DNA from: an uncultured Veillonella sp.
GTDB lineage: Bacteria > Bacillota_C > Negativicutes > Veillonellales > Veillonellaceae
Assembly: GCA_900765235.1 (NCBI GenBank)
Contig: CAAFRK010000163.1
Location: 1-7,399, forward strand
Direction of reading: 5' to 3'
DNA: 7,399 nucleotides
Shown here: positions 6,147 through 7,399 of the stretch, one piece after another
Numbering within the stretch: the stretch's first letter is position 1
How the letters are laid out: each line of letters begins with the position of its first letter
Notes under the pieces: generated by a model
Database searches by the model: none
The model's input: only the letters and a program-made list of their open reading frames with translations
Told to the model about the DNA's origin: nothing
Program-made: the position numbers and the translations under genes

Positions 6147-7148
6147 TTACACTAAAACAGCTTTTATAGCAGAAGCAATCTCGTATGCCAAATTAACTGG
6201 AACCGCATTACCAATCATTTTATACCCCACATCGACTTTACTATAAATAAATTTAAAATCGTCAGGAAATCCTTGAACACGTGCAACTTCTCTAACTGTC
6301 ATCCTTCTATATAAATCTTCATGAGACTTCACAAAGATATATTTATTCTTATCAACCTTTTCCATTTTAGGAGCTTGCGGATGAAGTTGGCACTGACGAC
6401 CAGATGCCTGTACCGTATAAGCTTGTTCGTCCCAACTCTTAACACGATTTCTACTCATAAATATAGTAGAATATGCACCAATAAAATATTCATTATTATT
6501 AATAGCTGCAGGATTCGTATTATTCTTTTCAAGGGCTGGCACTGCCGAATCTTTTAAATCCCAAATTATGTCCCTTAAGGTTATTTTATCCTCATCATTT
6601 TGTGTAGAACCCCTCGGGAATTTGAAATCAACTTTAAGATCTTTTCTAAAGCCTATAAAGAAAACTCTTTTTCGTTCTTGTGCAACACCATAATCCTTAG
6701 CATTCACTAAATTAACACTAACATCATATCCTGCATCATTAAATAAATGTATAATATTCTCTACCGCCTGAGCATGTCTACCAGCAAGCATTCCACTAAC
6801 ATTTTCAGCTAAGAAAAATTTCGGCTTAAAATCTTTTAATATACGAATATAATCATAAAATAATTGTCCTCTTTCATCTTCTATACCTCTTAAAGCACCT
6901 GCCTCAGACCAAGATTGACAAGGAGGACCCCCAATAATACCATCAATGTCGTCTGTGATATATTCTTCTATATCATCTTTATTTACCTTTCTAATATCAC
7001 CTTCAATAAGATGTGTATTAGGATGATTAGCTTTAAAGGTATCCCAAATGGTCTTATCATATTCATTAGCAATTGGAATTTCAAATCCAGCACGCTCAAA
7101 TCCCAAATCTAATCCACCACAACCACTAAAAAGACTTATAAGCTTCAT
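6147..7148 (-). CDS. DNA cytosine-C5 methyltransferase, M.HaeIII type (GGCC)
   Basis: It transfers a methyl group from S-adenosylmethionine to carbon 5 of cytosine in DNA. The 333 residues (M.HaeIII has about 330) carry all the main motifs: [13 protein letters not shown] (6-17); [12 protein letters not shown] (73-82) with catalytic Cys77; VI, ENV (115-117); VIII, QERKR (157-161); [19 protein letters not shown] (281-297); [14 protein letters not shown] (313-325). From memory the protein follows M.HaeIII closely along its length, and the target-recognition region keeps [11 protein letters not shown] (226-236) and [16 protein letters not shown] (245-260). That supports GGCC as target, with the inner cytosine modified as in M.HaeIII. 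ATG 7148 was chosen because GGGGTG lies 6 nt upstream and M.HaeIII begins at the same point; GTG 7157 is in frame but lies in the ribosome binding site. It protects host DNA from the convergent endonuclease. Confidence 0.96.
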   Translation of the reverse strand: MKLISLFSGCGGLDLGFERAGFEIPIANEYDKTIWDTFKANHPNTHLIEGDIRKVNKDDIEEYITDDIDGIIGGPPCQSWSEAGALRGIEDERGQLFYDYIRILKDFKPKFFLAENVSGMLAGRHAQAVENIIHLFNDAGYDVSVNLVNAKDYGVAQERKRVFFIGFRKDLKVDFKFPRGSTQNDEDKITLRDIIWDLKDSAVPALEKNNTNPAAINNNEYFIGAYSTIFMSRNRVKSWDEQAYTVQASGRQCQLHPQAPKMEKVDKNKYIFVKSHEDLYRRMTVREVARVQGFPDDFKFIYSKVDVGYKMIGNAVPVNLAYEIASAIKAVLV

Positions 7149-7197
7149 AGAATACACCCCTAATTATATATCAACTTACTAATACTTCTTTACATAA

Positions 7198-7227
7198 ATT
7201 ATAGCACAAACGTTCGATTTTTTACAA
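7198..7227 (-). promoter_or_regulatory. Extended -10 promoter of the methyltransferase
   Basis: On the minus strand TTGTAA (7227-7222), an 18-bp spacer and a consensus TATAAT (7203-7198) preceded by TGC form an extended -10 promoter. Transcription would start near 7191, leaving a leader of about 42 nt before ATG 7148. This is the best promoter in the window. Confidence 0.7.
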
Positions 7228-7334
7228 TAAAATCTAGAGAAAATTCAAAAGTTATTTTATAAGATAAATAATAAAATAATATCATATCTATATTAATAAA
7301 TAAAGACTACAAAGATTAATTCTTTAAATACTAA

Positions 7335-7370
7335 AGAAACCATCCTTTGATTACACAAAGAATGGTTTCT
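7335..7370 (-). terminator. Hairpin at the right edge, probable terminator of an outside gene
   Basis: AGAAACCATCCTTTG (7335-7349) pairs with CAAAGAATGGTTTCT (7356-7370) over 14 of 15 positions, with one C-A mismatch and a 6-nt loop. On the minus strand it is followed by TTAGTATTT, a moderate T-rich tract; on the plus strand there is no T run. It therefore probably ends a leftward gene lying beyond the window, which would isolate the methyltransferase promoter. Confidence 0.5.
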
Positions 7371-7399
7371 ATAGAACATATTATAATTAAAATATTTTC

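Noticed and set aside
6321..7112. Plus-strand open frames opposite the methyltransferase (6321-6557 and 6915-7112)
   Set aside because: The complete set of C5-methyltransferase motifs is on the minus strand.
3480..7399. Flanking direct repeats or insertion-sequence ends bounding the AT-rich island
   Set aside because: I found no convincing matching repeats, transposase or integrase gene within the window.

Overview
This window looks like a chromosomal segment from a low-to-moderate GC anaerobic bacterium. A DcuC-type anaerobic carrier, strong AGGAGG-type ribosome binding sites and moderate AT content would fit Veillonella or a related Negativicute or Firmicute. No rRNA, tRNA or other taxonomic marker is present, so the genus is only a guess.

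The left part (about 1-3480) is an ordinary metabolic cluster, all on the minus strand. An IclR-family regulator is followed by an M20D-type amidohydrolase and a DcuC-family carrier. The last two genes are 29 bp apart and have no visible terminator between them, so they look like one operon. Two copies of the palindromic sequence TTCCATATAATGG lie exactly 20 bp apart between the regulator and the hydrolase gene. They are the obvious candidate IclR operators. The likely scheme is uptake of an anionic or amide-linked substrate by the carrier, hydrolysis by the M20 enzyme, and local control by IclR.

From about 3500 rightward the base composition drops visibly in GC and the gene content becomes defence-like. 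Region 3702-5067 (minus) holds two overlapping genes: a soluble protein of about 305 residues and a protein of about 155 residues with four predicted membrane segments. I recognise neither with certainty. The soluble protein resembles the uncharacterised DUF6731 group from memory and shows collinear, remote similarity to phage lambda RexA. The gene order, sizes and four-helix partner match rexA-rexB, so this pair is the best candidate here for an undescribed RexAB-like (or loosely Kiwa-like) membrane-acting anti-phage system.

Divergent from that pair is a probable type II restriction endonuclease gene (5212-6105, plus). Convergent with it is a cytosine-C5 methyltransferase gene (6147-7148, minus) that is very close to M.HaeIII, including the target-recognition region, so GGCC is the predicted site. 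The two genes share a perfect 40-bp palindromic bidirectional terminator. The methyltransferase has an extended -10 promoter, while no comparable promoter is visible for the endonuclease. No GGCC occurs anywhere from 3048 to 7399, although ten occur in 1-3047.

No stretch longer than 300 bases lacks a gene. The non-coding gaps are 1-120, 2673-2776, 3464-3701, 5068-5211 and 7149-7399. The left 120 bp shows nothing firm. The right end holds a promoter and a hairpin that probably terminates a gene outside the window.
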